DNA from: OLB7 sp966250335
GTDB lineage: Bacteria; Bacteroidota; Ignavibacteria; OLB7
NCBI GenBank assembly: GCA_966250335.1
Contig: CBINGZ010000004.1
Coordinates: forward strand, 124,001 to 188,000
DNA: 64,000 bases
Reading direction: 5' to 3'
The notes beneath the pieces are model-generated. The model was not told where the DNA came from. It saw nothing but the letters and a program-made list of their open reading frames with translations, and did no database searches. This document shows, in pieces, positions 24,637 through 34,946 of the stretch (position 1 is its first letter; each line of letters begins with the position of its first letter). The position numbers were made by a program, and so were the translations under genes.

Positions 24637-27600
24637 TTACTGCGCGATCCTCAACGCCCTTGTAATCATGCGCGTGGGTGTGCGGAGGACCGTAAAGTAC
24701 GTTCCTGAAGCGAGAGAGGAGGCATCGAGCTCGACGGTATGATCTCCCGGCGACGTCTCCCCGTCGATCAGTGTCGCGACGGTGCGGCCGGAGATGTCGG
24801 TCACGTACAACTGCGTCCGCCCCTGCTCCGCGACGGAGAATTCGATCGTCGTCCTGCTGCCGACCGGGTTCGGACGCGCGGGCTTCAGCACGATGAAGCC
24901 GGTGTCGATGAAGAGCCTGGCCCTGCCACCGTCGTTGCATACCGCGATATGAACCTCCGCGTCGATCGGAATCACCTCCACGGGACACGCGCTCTCCCAG
25001 ACGAACGCGTCGATCCTCAGAGGGGTCGCGTCGCTGTCGCCGAGCGCGGTGAGGAAATTGAGGACCGCCAGCGTATCGCTCTTTCCGTCCCATGTGCCGT
25101 GGATCGTGACGGTCCTGTCGTTGTCGGCCCCCTGGCCTATGACGATTCCGGTGTCGACCGGCAGCAGCAGGGTTCTGTTGTATCGCAGTGTGGCGATGAA
25201 TTTCCCTCCTTCCGGCGGCAGATTCCTGGCGTCGCGGATGAGGAGGGGGAGGGTGAGAAATGTGTCGGGCGGAGCGTCGAACCGCGTCCCGTCGAACGCG
25301 ACGGTGGAACCGGCGGGCTCGGCGGAGCATGTCCCTTCGCCGAAGAGGTAGGCCGTGCCGGGGGAGCCTGCGCCGACGTATCCGAACTCGATACGTCCGC
25401 TCGTCCTTCCCGGCCATTCCGGGGTGAAGCGGAGCTGCATCTCGCGTGACTCTCCGGGGGCGAGGGGGAAGGCGCCGCCGCCGGCAAGAATATCGAAGTG
25501 GATCGAATCCGGGCCGCGCAGGTCGGAGGCGTCGATCCGCATCGGTGCGGCGCCGACGTTTCTGACCACGACGGCCACGATGCTGTCACGGTAGCTCCCG
25601 AGTCTCACCTGGCCGAAGTCGATCACCCTGGTGACGATCTCGAGGCTCGGGGCGATCCCCAGACCTCGTATCGACGGGCGAAGCGTATCGGATGACGTGA
25701 TGATCCTCAACGTGGAGCCGCGCGCCCCGGCCCCCCCCGGCGCGAACCGGAATTCGACCTCGACGCAGGAGTCGGGGGGGATCACGAAGGGAGGGATGCC
25801 GGAGACGAGCGAGAAATCTCCCGCGTCCCCACCCTCCATGTCGATCTCCCGGATCTCCACCGGAACGTTCCCCTCGTTGCAGAGGAGCTTCGTGATCACC
25901 ATATCCTTCTTCGATCCGACGAGCGCCTCTCCCAGATCGACGTCGCGGGCGGCGGCTTTCGCCAGGATGATCGCCCAGAGCGAATCCGACATGTCGTCCT
26001 GCAGCCCCATCCCGCCGAGATCCCAGATCCTCGCGGTGCGATCTCCCGAGCCGGTGACGACCCGTCGTCCGTCCGGACTCCATTCGCCGGAGTAGACGAG
26101 CGATGTGTGCCCTTCCAGTGTCCGCTTCAGGGCGCCGCTGTTCGCGTCCCAGACCCTGGCGGTGCCGTCGGCGCTGGTGGTGAGGATGCTGAGCCCGTCG
26201 GGGCTGAACGAGGCGGAGAAGACCTGGTCGACATGCCCGGTCAGGGTGAGGAGGAGCTGTCCGCTGATCGAGTTCCACACGCGCGCCGTCCTGTCGTCGC
26301 CGGCGCTCACGACGAGCGATCCGTCCGGGCTGAAGCGGACCGAATTGACGGCGTCGGTGTGCCCGCGCAGTTCGGTCATGAACATCCCCCCGGGAAGATC
26401 CCAGAGCCGCACGATCCCATCGGCGCAGGCGGTGGCAAGGCGCAGATCGTCCGGACTGATCGCCACCCCCCGTACCTGATCCGGGTGCCTGAATTCGGAA
26501 ACCATCGCATACGATATATCCCATACGCGTGCCGTGCTGTCTCTGTGTCCCGTTGCGATCAATGTCCCCAGAGCGTTGTAGGCTACGGCGGTCGTGGGTG
26601 ATTTGGAGAGACGGATATCGGTCCTGCCGTTGATGCGATCGATGATCGACGCGCCTCCTGTGTTGTCGACAGCCGCCACTATCAGATCCCCGCCGGGATG
26701 GCTCATCATGCCGAGTACATCGGAAAGGCTGATGTAGATCGTGTCGATCGGCTTCGCGTTCCTCCAGTCCCAGCGGACGATTCTGGCGGGGCGGCTCGTG
26801 GCGCTGATGATCTCCTTCCCGTCCGGAGTGAACATCACGGCGCGGATCGCGCCGAAGTCGTTGGGGAGGATGATCACCGGTTCGGTCGGCGGCACGTCGC
26901 CGAGCTGTGTTACGCGCGCCAGGCAGAGCGTGCTCGGCGTGTTCGGGATCTTCCAGGGATGCTGCAGTCCGGTCGCCGAATCCTCGATCGTGATCCATGT
27001 CGTTCCACGATCCGTACTGTACTCCAGCCGTACGGTGTCCTCGGGAAGGACGCCCGTCCACTCCAGCGCCGTGTCGATCCCGACCGGGAAGGTCTCTCCT
27101 CCGTTCGGTTTCACCAGCCTGAGCGTCGGCCGCAGAGGGCGGCGGCCGGGGAATCCGCCGGAGGCATGCAATCCCTTCATCGTGCATGCATCGGATTCGA
27201 CGATGATTCTGCTGAACGCCAGACCCGAATCGACGGGAGTGAAGGTGACCTGTACCGTCCGGGTCTCACCGGGGTTCAAGGTGAAGGCAGGCGGGGCGCC
27301 GCCGGAGGTGATCGTGAACCTGCTGTCCTCGGGGACGATTCCGCTTATCGTAATGGGATGATTCCGTGCCGTCAGCGTGACGGTTGCGCTCTTCGACGCT
27401 CCGGGCGCGATGCCGCCGAAGGGGATGCCGGAGGGAGAGATCTCCAGCAGCGGCACCGAACTGGTGGGGGCGATATAGCTGCTCCGGGCCTCCAGCCCGC
27501 GCGAGGGCATCTCCAGCAGCACGTTCCTGTCGACCGAGCAGTCGGTCCCGCTCTCCCATTCTATCGTGCAGGGACTCTGATTCTGTTCGGTCGCCAGGAT

Positions 27601-28371
27601 CATTCTGTAGATCTGCTCCGCCTCCCCGGCGGTCTGCACCCGCTCGAAGACCATGCCGCCGGTTCGTGTTGCGACATTTCTGAGGATGGGCGGCGCGTTC
27701 ATGCCGACCATGATGCAGTAGACCACGGTGTTTGTCGCCAGGGCTTCCCGCACGATATCCTCCTCCACCCCTCCTCCCATTCCGTCGGTCAGGAAGACGA
27801 CGACCCGCTTATGTTTCCCTCGCGCCGCGACGGTGATCGCCCCGGCCAGCGGGTCGATGAACCCGGCCGTGTAATCGGTCCCTCCCTGCGCCCGCAATGC
27901 GGCGACGGCGGCCAGAAGCGACGGCTTGTCGGTCGTGAAATCTCTGTTGATATATGCCGCGTCGTCGAAGCTGGTGACGGCGCATTCGGAGGGAGCGAGA
28001 TGGATCGCGGCGATCCAGGTGTTCGCCGCGGCGCGTGCGATATCCAGATTCCTGTTCGCCATCGATCCCGATATGTCGATGGTGAGCACCGAGGAGATCG
28101 GGTGCGGTTTTGCCGCGATCGGGCAGTCGAGCAGCGTGATGGGGCGCTGCGTGCCGTTTTCCGAGAGCTTCAGCGCGGCGGCGGTCAGCCCCGCGACCCT
28201 TGAACCGTCCGCCTCCAGAGCCAGCAGTTTTCCGGTGAGGTTCGGAAATCGTGCGGCGTCGATGTCGTACAGCAGGAACTGCTGCGCGCGCGCCGGAAGG
28301 GCGCAGAGAAGAAGGAGCAGGAAGAGTCGTATCGGAATCGGACAGAAATATCCGGAGAAGGGGTAGTTCAT
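24637..28371 (-). CDS. Giant secreted VWA + WD40 protein with T9SS sorting domain
   Basis: 1244 residues. The signal peptide is at about 11-29 (PIPIRLFLLLLLCALPARAQ). A von Willebrand A domain (about 93-270) has an intact MIDAS: DISGS 99-103 and FLTDGMGGG. An Ig-like 'choice-of-anchor D' domain follows (about 305-400), then a short beta domain (SVGGETF-like KPNGGETFPVGID). About seven WD40 repeats (about 520-810) contain RGHTDAVNSVRFSPDGSLVV and DDRTARVWNS. Two more anchor-D domains and a cohesin-like segment lead to a sorting domain (about 1165-1244, LASGTYFTVLRTPTR). Metal-ion-dependent adhesion plus a propeller suggests a surface binding protein. Such WD40s are normally intracellular, so their export is unusual. 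It is probably cotranscribed with the upstream gene, 36 bases away. Confidence 0.88.
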   Translation of the reverse strand: MNYPFSGYFCPIPIRLFLLLLLCALPARAQQFLLYDIDAARFPNLTGKLLALEADGSRVAGLTAAALKLSENGTQRPITLLDCPIAAKPHPISSVLTIDISGSMANRNLDIARAAANTWIAAIHLAPSECAVTSFDDAAYINRDFTTDKPSLLAAVAALRAQGGTDYTAGFIDPLAGAITVAARGKHKRVVVFLTDGMGGGVEEDIVREALATNTVVYCIMVGMNAPPILRNVATRTGGMVFERVQTAGEAEQIYRMILATEQNQSPCTIEWESGTDCSVDRNVLLEMPSRGLEARSSYIAPTSSVPLLEISPSGIPFGGIAPGASKSATVTLTARNHPITISGIVPEDSRFTITSGGAPPAFTLNPGETRTVQVTFTPVDSGLAFSRIIVESDACTMKGLHASGGFPGRRPLRPTLRLVKPNGGETFPVGIDTALEWTGVLPEDTVRLEYSTDRGTTWITIEDSATGLQHPWKIPNTPSTLCLARVTQLGDVPPTEPVIILPNDFGAIRAVMFTPDGKEIISATSRPARIVRWDWRNAKPIDTIYISLSDVLGMMSHPGGDLIVAAVDNTGGASIIDRINGRTDIRLSKSPTTAVAYNALGTLIATGHRDSTARVWDISYAMVSEFRHPDQVRGVAISPDDLRLATACADGIVRLWDLPGGMFMTELRGHTDAVNSVRFSPDGSLVVSAGDDRTARVWNSISGQLLLTLTGHVDQVFSASFSPDGLSILTTSADGTARVWDANSGALKRTLEGHTSLVYSGEWSPDGRRVVTGSGDRTARIWDLGGMGLQDDMSDSLWAIILAKAAARDVDLGEALVGSKKDMVITKLLCNEGNVPVEIREIDMEGGDAGDFSLVSGIPPFVIPPDSCVEVEFRFAPGGAGARGSTLRIITSSDTLRPSIRGLGIAPSLEIVTRVIDFGQVRLGSYRDSIVAVVVRNVGAAPMRIDASDLRGPDSIHFDILAGGGAFPLAPGESREMQLRFTPEWPGRTSGRIEFGYVGAGSPGTAYLFGEGTCSAEPAGSTVAFDGTRFDAPPDTFLTLPLLIRDARNLPPEGGKFIATLRYNRTLLLPVDTGIVIGQGADNDRTVTIHGTWDGKSDTLAVLNFLTALGDSDATPLRIDAFVWESACPVEVIPIDAEVHIAVCNDGGRARLFIDTGFIVLKPARPNPVGSRTTIEFSVAEQGRTQLYVTDISGRTVATLIDGETSPGDHTVELDASSLASGTYFTVLRTPTRMITRALRIAQ

Positions 28372-28407
28372 CGGTTCACGAGTTGAAGAGTACGTTGAGC
28401 TGATCGA

Positions 28408-31041
28408 CTATCGTCTCACCGTCATCGTTCGCACGGTCGTTTCTCCGGCCCATTCGAGCCGGCAGAAGTAGACCCCCTCGGGAAGGAGCGGCGATGGGCT
28501 CCATTCCACCGTATGTCTTCCTCTCTGCCGGATTCCTCCGGCAAGTTCCGCCATCTTCTCGCCCAGCGGAGAATAGATCGTGATGCGTGTCTCTCCGGCG
28601 CTCGGGAGTTCGAACTCCAGGGTGGTGGAGCCGCCGAACGGATTCGGATGGTTCTGAAGGAGCTCGAGTCGGGTGAGGGCCTCCGACGTCTGCGGGGCGG
28701 AGGTCGGCACGTCGGTCCAGCGGGCGAACCCGAACGAGACCTTGTCGCCGGCGTGCGTGAAGCTCCCGGCAAGAACCAGATCGCCGCCGAACAGGGCGAT
28801 GCCTGCTATGTCGGTGCTGGACCAGCCAAGCCTGTTCGGGGTGACGATATTGATGCCGCTTCCCAGAGGAGACCACCGAACGCCGTCCCATTTCGCAACG
28901 CAGAGCGCCGGGACGCCGTCGACCGAAGTGAAATGTCCTGCGATATATACGTTCCCCAGGTCGTCGATCGTGAGGACGCGAACCGTGCTGTCGAACCCTA
29001 TGGTGTTGGAGGTGCCCGCGCCAAGTCCCGACCATGAGCTTCCGTTCCACCGGGCGATCCCCGACACCGTTGCGGTTCCGGCGCGTGTGAAGCTTCCTCC
29101 CACGTAGACGTTGCCGTTGTCGTCGGTCGCGATGGTGTGGACAAGATTGTCGACGCCGTTCTCCGCTCCCTCTCCCAGTGTCCGCCAGAGGGCGCCGTCC
29201 CAGGCGGCGATGCTCCGTGCCGTCGTGCTCCCGGCCCTGCTGAAATGCCCTGCCGCGTAGAGCTTCCCGTCGCGCCCGACATGGAGGCGGTGGACGACGC
29301 TGTCGATACCTCCCCCTACCTCTGACCACGATGTTCCGTCCCACTTTGCCAGGTTGCGCGCCGGAGTGGTACCGGCTGTCGTGAAATCTCCCCCTGCGTA
29401 GAGCTCGCCGTTCATGATTTTGAGATCATTGATGTAGCCGTTGACCCCTCCTCCCACCTCGATCCATCGTGTTCCGTCCCATCGACCGATCCCTCTCGGC
29501 CGGGGAACAACGGTTGTGTCGAACATCCCGGCCACGTAGATCTCGCTGTTCATGACAGCGATCGCGGAGGCCTGCCACACTCCCCCGCCGATCTTCGACC
29601 AGGCCGATCCATCCCACCGCGCAAGGCCGTTCGCAACGGTGCCGCCGACGGAGACCATCGAGCCGCCCGCGTAGAGGCTGTTCCCGTCGACGGTCATCGC
29701 CGTGAAGTATCCGAAGCCTCCCAGATCCCGGCCGGTCTCCAGACCGTGCCAGCGGGAGCCGTCCCACGACGCGATATTGTAGGCCCCCACGTCACCGATC
29801 TGCCGGAAGGAGCCGCCGCAGTAGAGGCGCCCTCCGACGACCTCGAGCGTCCATAGCAGAACATCATCTCCTTTCCCCTCCACGCCGGACCACGATGAAC
29901 CGTCCCAGGTTCTGATGGCCATCGAGGGTTTGACGGCGCCGTTATAGACTATCGCTGTGATATGAATCTTCGTCCCCTCGGACGTCATTCTCCAGGGGAT
30001 CGAGTTCCCGAGACCGCCTCCGATCGAGGCCCAGTTCGTCCCGTTCCAGCGGGCGATACCGGATGCCGGGGCGCCGTCAGCCTTATCAAAAGTTCCGATG
30101 GCATAGAGGTAGGGGCCCATGATGAGAAGGTCGGAGACCATCGAATCCATTCCGCCTCCCACGGCTGACCACCCCTCGGTACCCCACTTTGCGATATTTT
30201 TAGTTTCCCTCCCGCCGGCAGTCGAGAAACTGCCGCCGACGTAGACGTTCTCCCCGTCGGCCGCAACAGCGGAGACGATGCCGTTGATACCGCTACCGAC
30301 GGAGGACCAGCTCCGCGTCCTGATGTTCCATCGGGCGATGTTGGAGGCGGTCACCCCTCCTGCATCGTTGAATAATCCGCCGACGAAGAGCTCTTCACCC
30401 TTGAGCGCCATATCCAGGACGAAGGCGACGCCGGGGTTCTCGTACTCGACCCCCTGTCCCATCGCATTCCACGTCGAGCCGTCCCAGCGTGCGATGCCGG
30501 AGCTTCGTACGCTCCCCGCGGTCTCGAACCGCCCTCCCACGTAGACATCGCTCCCCGCCACTAGGATCTCGCTGACATAGCCGTTCGAGTCGATTCCGGT
30601 CTCGAGAGGGGACCATCTCCGGCTCGTGATATCCCATATCGCGATGTTGCTGGTCCTGAGCGTCCCCGCCACGCGGAAGTTCCCGCCGACATACAGCTTG
30701 TCTCCGTCGAGCGCCAGGGCGCGGATGTTGGAGCCTTCAGGGTCGGTCACGCCGAGGACGCCGAACCTGTCGTCCCAGTTCGCGTCTTCCGGAACCGCGG
30801 CCGGGAGCGCCCTGGTCCGCGCGAAGATGGGTTCTCCCCCTTCGCCGACCGTCATGCTCCACCCGCCCGGGTCGATGCCGCCGGAGTAGCCCGTGGTGGA
30901 TATCAGTGATCCGTCAGGGGTAAGGAAACGGTCGAGCGGTGGTGTCTCGTGTGGGGATGTACCAGTCTGAGCCGCGGCGAAGTCGGTGAACAGAAAGAGA
31001 AGAACGAGCAGGAGGAGGGGGAAACCCCGATGCTTGTACAT
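28408..31041 (-). CDS. Secreted beta-propeller repeat protein with T9SS sorting domain
   Basis: 877 residues with a signal peptide (FPLLLLVLLFLFTDFAAA). From about 110 to 790 there are thirteen full and one partial copies of a roughly 50-residue motif of the form LYVGGxF-xxAGxxxxxxIAxWDGxxWxxLGxG, for example NLAKWDGTSWSEVGGGI. This implies two propellers or one large solenoid. The tail (about 795-877) is a sorting domain: HPNPFGGSTTLEFELP, and GVYFCRLEWAGETTVRTMTV. The function is probably structural or ligand-binding at the surface; no catalytic motif is visible. It is the promoter-proximal gene of a two-gene unit with the VWA/WD40 gene. Confidence 0.88.
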   Translation of the reverse strand: MYKHRGFPLLLLVLLFLFTDFAAAQTGTSPHETPPLDRFLTPDGSLISTTGYSGGIDPGGWSMTVGEGGEPIFARTRALPAAVPEDANWDDRFGVLGVTDPEGSNIRALALDGDKLYVGGNFRVAGTLRTSNIAIWDITSRRWSPLETGIDSNGYVSEILVAGSDVYVGGRFETAGSVRSSGIARWDGSTWNAMGQGVEYENPGVAFVLDMALKGEELFVGGLFNDAGGVTASNIARWNIRTRSWSSVGSGINGIVSAVAADGENVYVGGSFSTAGGRETKNIAKWGTEGWSAVGGGMDSMVSDLLIMGPYLYAIGTFDKADGAPASGIARWNGTNWASIGGGLGNSIPWRMTSEGTKIHITAIVYNGAVKPSMAIRTWDGSSWSGVEGKGDDVLLWTLEVVGGRLYCGGSFRQIGDVGAYNIASWDGSRWHGLETGRDLGGFGYFTAMTVDGNSLYAGGSMVSVGGTVANGLARWDGSAWSKIGGGVWQASAIAVMNSEIYVAGMFDTTVVPRPRGIGRWDGTRWIEVGGGVNGYINDLKIMNGELYAGGDFTTAGTTPARNLAKWDGTSWSEVGGGIDSVVHRLHVGRDGKLYAAGHFSRAGSTTARSIAAWDGALWRTLGEGAENGVDNLVHTIATDDNGNVYVGGSFTRAGTATVSGIARWNGSSWSGLGAGTSNTIGFDSTVRVLTIDDLGNVYIAGHFTSVDGVPALCVAKWDGVRWSPLGSGINIVTPNRLGWSSTDIAGIALFGGDLVLAGSFTHAGDKVSFGFARWTDVPTSAPQTSEALTRLELLQNHPNPFGGSTTLEFELPSAGETRITIYSPLGEKMAELAGGIRQRGRHTVEWSPSPLLPEGVYFCRLEWAGETTVRTMTVRR

Positions 31042-31204
31042 GGCGTCCTCGATGGCTGTATTGGATACTCCGCGATCGGGTGAGATCGCGATGCGATATG
31101 GGGACGCCGGGCAGTGCGGGTGCGCTGCGCCTCCGGGTTACCTGCATTGTTTCATGGGCGCGGCCGATCGGATCGTTGTGCGAACAGGGAGATTCGCAAC
31201 AATG

Positions 31205-31257
31205 AAAAAGCGGCCGACGGGAACGTTCCTCCGGAACGTTTCACCACCTGCCGCTTT
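31205..31257 (-). terminator. Terminator of the small lipoprotein gene (minus strand)
   Basis: Read on the minus strand, AAAGCGGC (31257-31250) pairs with GCCGCTTT (31214-31207), enclosing a second hairpin (AAACGTTCC/GGAACGTTC). A T-run follows (TTTTTC). It starts 40 bases past the lipoprotein stop. Confidence 0.7.
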
Positions 31258-31296
31258 CCCGTATGAGCCCGCGCAGCGCGTTGTATCGTGCAACGA

Positions 31297-32040
31297 CTAC
31301 TTGAGCGTATAGCTCGTCAGCGTTCGACCGTTGCCGCCGTTCAGCCCCGGCATCAGCGCGGGAACGGTGGTCATCGATCCCTTCTCGCCGGTGATCAGTC
31401 CGATCTTCGGGCTGTACCAGAGCGTGTCGGTGAGCGTGACGTTCAGCGAAAGAAGCAGGAAAACCGATGCGTTGATGTTCATCCGGACCACGGCACGCTG
31501 GGCCGTGAGCTTCTCGGACCCGACGGTGACCTCCTCCGATCCGATCGAGGTGACCGTGCCGTTCCCCTTCACGACGGCAGTGATCGGGAGGCCGTTGTAC
31601 GGGAGCGTGATCGATGTGTCGATCGGCGGGAGCGTGCCGGGCGTTCCGCTCGCCACCGGGAAGGTGATCCACCCCGGATCGTAGCTGATCGGGATCTGGT
31701 CGGCCATGTTCCCCGCCAGAGAGCTCAGGCTGCCGTAGAGCGATACATCTCCGTTGTTCTCGTACCGCAGATATGTCGTCTCACCCGTGCTTGCGACCAT
31801 GCGATGAACGTTGTCCCTCCCCATGTAGTTCATCCCGGTCTCCGCCACGGTCATTGTGCTCGTCATGCGCGATCCGGGGATCTCGGCCCCCGTGGAATCG
31901 GTCATGTAGTTCTCGTACATGTAGCTGCTCCCTGTCTTCGGGACCGTGAAGCCGGGGCCCGGCGAAGCTCCGTCGTCGCTGCAGCCGGCGACGATGGTCG
32001 CCAGGGAGATGCCGAGCATGAGCACGGCGTTGCGGGTCAT
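31297..32040 (-). CDS. Hypothetical lipoprotein
   Basis: 247 residues from ATG 32040; ATG 32055 is an alternative. A lipoprotein signal (AVLMLGISLATIVAGCSDDG) puts the lipidated Cys near residue 20. The rest is beta-rich with many Thr/Ser and no metal or catalytic motif: KTGSSYMYENYMTDSTGAE, a repeated 'YDPGWITFPVASGTPG' style strand, and YNGLPITAVVKGNGTVTSIG. This resembles the hypothetical DUF-type lipoproteins common in the FCB group, but I cannot name a family. It lies between two operons of sorting-domain cargo and has its own terminator, so it is probably transcribed alone. Confidence 0.7.
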   Translation of the reverse strand: MTRNAVLMLGISLATIVAGCSDDGASPGPGFTVPKTGSSYMYENYMTDSTGAEIPGSRMTSTMTVAETGMNYMGRDNVHRMVASTGETTYLRYENNGDVSLYGSLSSLAGNMADQIPISYDPGWITFPVASGTPGTLPPIDTSITLPYNGLPITAVVKGNGTVTSIGSEEVTVGSEKLTAQRAVVRMNINASVFLLLSLNVTLTDTLWYSPKIGLITGEKGSMTTVPALMPGLNGGNGRTLTSYTLK

Positions 32041-32311
32041 GGGCTGGTCGATCATAGTGCGATATTGATAGCGGATGAGCGACGGATGGATACGCCGCGT
32101 GACGGAAGAGAGATGCGGCGGAAAGCTAATACCGCAGGCCTTTCCCGGCAATAGACTATCCGGGAACCTCCGTTCTCAAACCGCTGCCATGTGCGACCGG
32201 CACGGAACAGGCTGACTGTTGAGAGGATGACACACGAAGCGGTAAAAGTTCTCACCATGACACCCCGATAATGCAGGCAGGGTGGAAGGATCGACGGTTC
32301 GGATGAAGGAC

Positions 32312-34936
32312 TTACCGTGTGAGCGTGATCGGCGCCGTTACTGTCTCCCCGTCGGCCTCGAGCCGGAGGAAATATCGTCCCGCAGGGAGGGCCGGATCAA
32401 GCCGGATGAAGCGCGTCCCGGCGTCGGCGGTTTCCCGGCCGAGCAGCACGATCCCGTGGCCGAGGAGGTCGGTGATGACGAGGCGGATGGGGATCGGCCG
32501 GGGAAGGCGGAGCTCGACGGCCTCGCGGCCCGGCGCGCCGGCAGCCTTCAGCACGATCCCTTCGTTCGAGAGAAAGAGACGTGGACCTCCGTCGCGACAG
32601 ATTCCCGTGACGGTCAGTTCACCGACGTTCTCGTCGACGACGACCGGAGGACATCCCTGCCACCCGATATCATGGATCACGATCGATGTCGACTCGCTGC
32701 TTCCGAGCGCGGCGACAAGGTAGAAGGCCGCCACGGTGTCGGTCGCCGGCCCGGCGATGGTGACAAGACGATCGGCGCCCTCGGTGACGTCTCCCGTGAT
32801 GCTTCCACGCTCGAACCACATCGGCGCCGCCACGCTCCGGTCGAAGCGCAGCGTGACGCTGACGGTGTGGGGCGTACATCCATCCTCCAGGGAAGGGTTT
32901 CGCATTCCGATTGATATCGGTGTCTCCCCGCCGGGGGGAAGGGAGAGTGTCGGAAGGTCGACGAAGATCTCGGGGAGGCGCGCGCCGCCGGTGATTGTGA
33001 CCGCCGGCGAGATTCCGCTGCACCCGGCGGCATCCGTGACGACGACCGAGTAGTCCCCCGGCTCGGTCGGCATGATCTCGGCCGTCGAGTCGCCGTTGCT
33101 CCAGGCGTAGCGCGCGTAGCCGGGGGGAGCCGAGAGGAAGGGGGCTCCGCAGCGGCAGCCTCGTTCGACGACGATTCCCTGAAGCGTCCCGCGCGTGATC
33201 TCAATCGGGTCGGACGATGCGATACATCCCGTCGCTCCCGAAACGGTGACCGCGTAGGTTCCCGGCGACGTGACGCCGATCGTGCGCGTGCTCTCTCCGG
33301 TGGACCAGAGGTAGGCTGCATATCCTGCCCCGGCGTCGAGCGTCCGGACGGCGTCGCCGCAGACCGAGAGCGGTCCGTCGGCGGTGATGAGGGGGGGCGA
33401 TGTGGAGCCGACGGTAAACGTTCTGACCACGGAGTCGACGGCGCATCCGTCGGCGCGGCTCGCGAACAGTGTAATACGATATGTTCCGGAGTCGGCGTAG
33501 GTATGAGAGGGGGAGGGACCGTCGGCTCCGGTTCCGTCGCCGAAGTTCCAGGCGTACGATATGATCGTCGGATCGGATGGAGCGACGAAATCGACGGGAA
33601 CCCCGACGCAGCCCGACGACGGCTCGACGCCGAACGCCAGCGTCAGATCCTCCACACCGGCCCCCGACGAATAGCCGTACGAGGCCTGCCCGAACCCGTA
33701 GACGTACGCCGCGAGCCCTCCTTCGGAGACGATGGTGTGGTTCCCCTGGCCGATCGTCAACTGGGCGTAGGAGTAGGCGGGGTTGGAGGGAACGGGAACG
33801 AACGACCCGGCGATCGACGCGCCGTCCAGCGTCGCCTTGCCGACGGCGGCGCTCGGGGTCAGGATGTTGAGATAGTAGCGTGTCACCTGGGTCGATCGGA
33901 AGGCGTTGAACGTGATCGAACGGAGCGACTGCCGGACCGGCGTCAGCAGCATCATGAAGGGATTGGCGTCGATGATGTTGTCGCACATCGCGCCGCGACT
34001 GTACTGTGCCACGGCGATCGGTCTGTCGGACGTGATCGCCGAGGGAGTCGTCAGTAATGTATCGCGATATTCTCCCGCGTCCAGCGCGATCGGGGCGCCG
34101 CCGTCGATCCTCACCTGCGTGCCGTCCCGCGAGGCAAGGATGCGGAAGATGTCGCCGACCCGCGCCTTCAGCGGCACGGTGATATACTCGCTTCCCCACG
34201 CCGTGACCGGAAACATCTGCTCGAACAGGTGATTGTTCCCGGTACAGCGTCCCACGGGAGAACTGACCGTTCCCGCGAAGAGGGCGAAGCGGCGGCAGTC
34301 GCCGACTCCGCGAACCCTGGTACCGGTCAGGTCCCCGGTGGAGGCGATCAGATAGCTCTCACCCGCGTCGAGCGTCACGGTGAACGGGACGCCCGCCGCC
34401 CTCCCCCCGGTCGTCGGCGCGACGGGGGTGATCTCGACGGTCGTACCGTCTTCGGCGGCGACGATCCGCATCTGACTCGGATATCTTGCCCGGTCCCCCG
34501 AAGGAGGATATGTTATTGCGATATAATCCCGCCCCAGCGACTGCGCCGGCAGCACCAGCCCCGCCTCGGTGCCGCCGCTCCTGTCGTTCAGCGCGAAGAC
34601 CGCGACCGAGTCGTCGGCGGTGATCTTCACCCCGTTCCTCTCGACCGCTTCCACGGTCGTCGCGTAGGCGGCGGAAAGAGGGATCGGAATCTCCGTCGTT
34701 CCGTTCGGCGTTACCGTGAAAGGGGCCGACCATCCGGCCGACGGGACGGAGACGGTTCCGGAGGTTCCCCCCTCCGAACTGATGAAGACGCTCAACTGCG
34801 GCATCCTGCTTCCGTTGCTGTTCTGCAGGAACCCGAGCCAGAACTCCCGCCCCTTCGTCGAATACCCCGAAGCGCCGGTTGAGGCGTAGAGGAGAAGAAC
34901 GGGAAGGAGAATGACGGATCGCAGGGTGATATGCAT
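32312..34936 (-). CDS. Secreted IgGFc-binding-like/PKD protein with T9SS sorting domain
   Basis: 874 residues. The signal peptide is RSVILLPVLLLYASTGASG. Residues about 28-430 match the IgGFc_binding N-terminal domain found in many Bacteroidota surface proteins: GREFWLGFLQNSNGS, SVAVFALNDRSGGTEA, LGRDYIAITYPP, VAAEDGTTVEITP, and WGSEYITVPLKARVGDIFRI. A PKD domain (about 440-530: ISYAWNFGDGTG, YADSGTYRITLFASR) follows. Next come two SprB-like Ig-like repeats with paired Cys, each containing AAYLWSTGES or YARYAWSNGDSTAEI, then a cohesin-like segment, and the tail sorting domain ending AGRYFLRLEADGETVTAPIT. It is likely an adhesin. It starts 10 bases after the Kelch gene stop, so it is the last gene of a three-gene operon. 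Confidence 0.88.
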   Translation of the reverse strand: MHITLRSVILLPVLLLYASTGASGYSTKGREFWLGFLQNSNGSRMPQLSVFISSEGGTSGTVSVPSAGWSAPFTVTPNGTTEIPIPLSAAYATTVEAVERNGVKITADDSVAVFALNDRSGGTEAGLVLPAQSLGRDYIAITYPPSGDRARYPSQMRIVAAEDGTTVEITPVAPTTGGRAAGVPFTVTLDAGESYLIASTGDLTGTRVRGVGDCRRFALFAGTVSSPVGRCTGNNHLFEQMFPVTAWGSEYITVPLKARVGDIFRILASRDGTQVRIDGGAPIALDAGEYRDTLLTTPSAITSDRPIAVAQYSRGAMCDNIIDANPFMMLLTPVRQSLRSITFNAFRSTQVTRYYLNILTPSAAVGKATLDGASIAGSFVPVPSNPAYSYAQLTIGQGNHTIVSEGGLAAYVYGFGQASYGYSSGAGVEDLTLAFGVEPSSGCVGVPVDFVAPSDPTIISYAWNFGDGTGADGPSPSHTYADSGTYRITLFASRADGCAVDSVVRTFTVGSTSPPLITADGPLSVCGDAVRTLDAGAGYAAYLWSTGESTRTIGVTSPGTYAVTVSGATGCIASSDPIEITRGTLQGIVVERGCRCGAPFLSAPPGYARYAWSNGDSTAEIMPTEPGDYSVVVTDAAGCSGISPAVTITGGARLPEIFVDLPTLSLPPGGETPISIGMRNPSLEDGCTPHTVSVTLRFDRSVAAPMWFERGSITGDVTEGADRLVTIAGPATDTVAAFYLVAALGSSESTSIVIHDIGWQGCPPVVVDENVGELTVTGICRDGGPRLFLSNEGIVLKAAGAPGREAVELRLPRPIPIRLVITDLLGHGIVLLGRETADAGTRFIRLDPALPAGRYFLRLEADGETVTAPITLTR

Positions 34937-34946
34937 TTCTCTTCTC

